Below, piece after piece: positions 63,967-64,000 of a stretch of 64,000 nt of DNA. Source of the stretch: Siphonodentalium dalli (Eukaryota > Mollusca > Scaphopoda > Gadilida > Siphonodentaliidae); contig CP136061.1 in NCBI GenBank assembly GCA_032622095.1, positions 23,128,991 to 23,192,990 on the forward strand, in the 5' to 3' direction. The translations under genes were made by a program, and so were the position numbers. Within the stretch, counting starts at the first letter, position 1. Each line of letters begins with the position of its first letter. A model generated the notes under the pieces. The model was not told the DNA's origin, did no database searches, and worked only from the letters and a program-made list of their open reading frames with translations.

Positions 63967-64000
63967 GATTTATGGCTTTAAACCCCGAGATTCATGACTA

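Larger units (their letters stand above)
1..64000 (+). repeat. Satellite array of 62-bp monomers, whole window
   Basis: The window is a continuous head-to-tail tandem repeat with a 62-bp period. Monomers are phased here to start at GATTT(A/G)TGG. Landmarks recur in nearly every unit: TCTAACCCAGAG, ATTCATGAAT or a variant, ACTCAGGGATTTATGAC, and TTTTTCGAAGG. I found no inversion, no unique spacer, no transposon and no non-satellite base at either end, so the array extends beyond the window on both sides. Few monomers deviate from 62 bp: the 61-bp m class and other 1-bp changes, 58-bp units, and one of 83 bp. Because 62 is not a multiple of 3, and TAA, TGA and TAG recur in the monomer, no long frame stays open on either strand. 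The organisation fits eukaryotic centromeric or heterochromatic satellite; that role is inferred. Confidence 0.98.

Noticed and set aside
1-64000. CRISPR array
   Set aside because: There are no unique spacers between constant repeats. The whole 62-bp unit repeats, with class variants in fixed order, and there are no cas-like genes.
1-64000. Coding tandem-repeat protein such as a surface or silk-like protein
   Set aside because: 62 bp is not a multiple of 3, and stop codons occur in every frame of both strands within about three monomers.
1-64000. Telomere-derived repeat, because each a/g monomer contains CTAACCC (GGGTTAG on the other strand)
   Set aside because: Only one heptamer per 62 bp, not tandem, and it is altered to CTTTAACCCC or CTCAAACCCC in other classes. 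Probably chance or sub-repeat ancestry.
1-64000. Transposon or retroelement insertions
   Set aside because: I found no break in the 62-bp phase larger than 21 bp, no inverted segment and no non-satellite stretch anywhere.
1-64000. Promoters, terminators, T-run Pol III stops
   Set aside because: TATA-like and T5 motifs occur in every monomer as part of the repeat, so they carry no specific evidence of transcription.

Overview
The whole 64,000-base window is one uninterrupted satellite DNA array. I see no protein-coding gene, RNA gene, transposon, CRISPR array or unique sequence in it. The unit is a 62-bp, AT-rich monomer (22 G/C of 62 in the consensus) repeated head to tail about 1,030 times, always in the same orientation, from the first base to the last. 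Kilobase-scale higher-order organisation of this kind is typical of eukaryotic (peri)centromeric or other heterochromatic satellite. The sequence gives no basis for naming a species, and centromeric function is inference only.

The array is nested at five levels. (1) Each 62-bp monomer looks like a degenerate trimer of a ~21-bp element (21+21+20), each third opening with GATTYATG. (2) Monomers fall into recurring classes, which I call a, b, c, d/d', e, f, g, h, i and m by diagnostic bases. (3) Classes follow a fixed order in modules of 8, 9 or 12 monomers (496, 557 and 744 bp) that start with an a-type monomer and usually end g-g-h. (4) Modules are joined into cassettes of about 1.5 to 3.2 kb. 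(5) Cassettes are themselves duplicated, in tandem and at a distance, up to a ~7.6-kb block found twice about 17 kb apart.

Layout. 1-4,958: a 2,355-bp-offset repeat with a module-type switch inside it. 4,959-10,216: a 2,598-bp tandem duplication. 10,217-14,141: mixed modules, including an 83-bp monomer with a 21-bp internal duplication. 14,142-17,115: a 1,611-bp-offset repeat. 16,806-27,835: a cassette present four times in tandem (3,222, 3,222, 2,417 and about 2,170 bp). 27,836-32,788: 12-mer and mixed modules, the first copy of a 1,487-bp 'E-block', and a shortened fifth relative of the cassette. 32,789-40,475 and 49,835-57,396: the two copies of the ~7.6-kb block. 40,476-49,834: further copies of parts of these, plus a perfectly registered octamer duplication at 47,108-48,099. 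57,397-64,000: continuation of a 4.3-kb repeat, then mixed modules ending in an octamer duplicated with a private +1 A insertion.

The only open reading frames of note are about 20 near-identical 64-codon frames (two variants: 61 codons at 13,466-13,651, and a distinct one at 60,191-60,385). Each arises where a 61-bp monomer shifts the frame. They are by-products of the repeat, not genes. All copy boundaries below were read by eye from diagnostic variants and are accurate to about one monomer.
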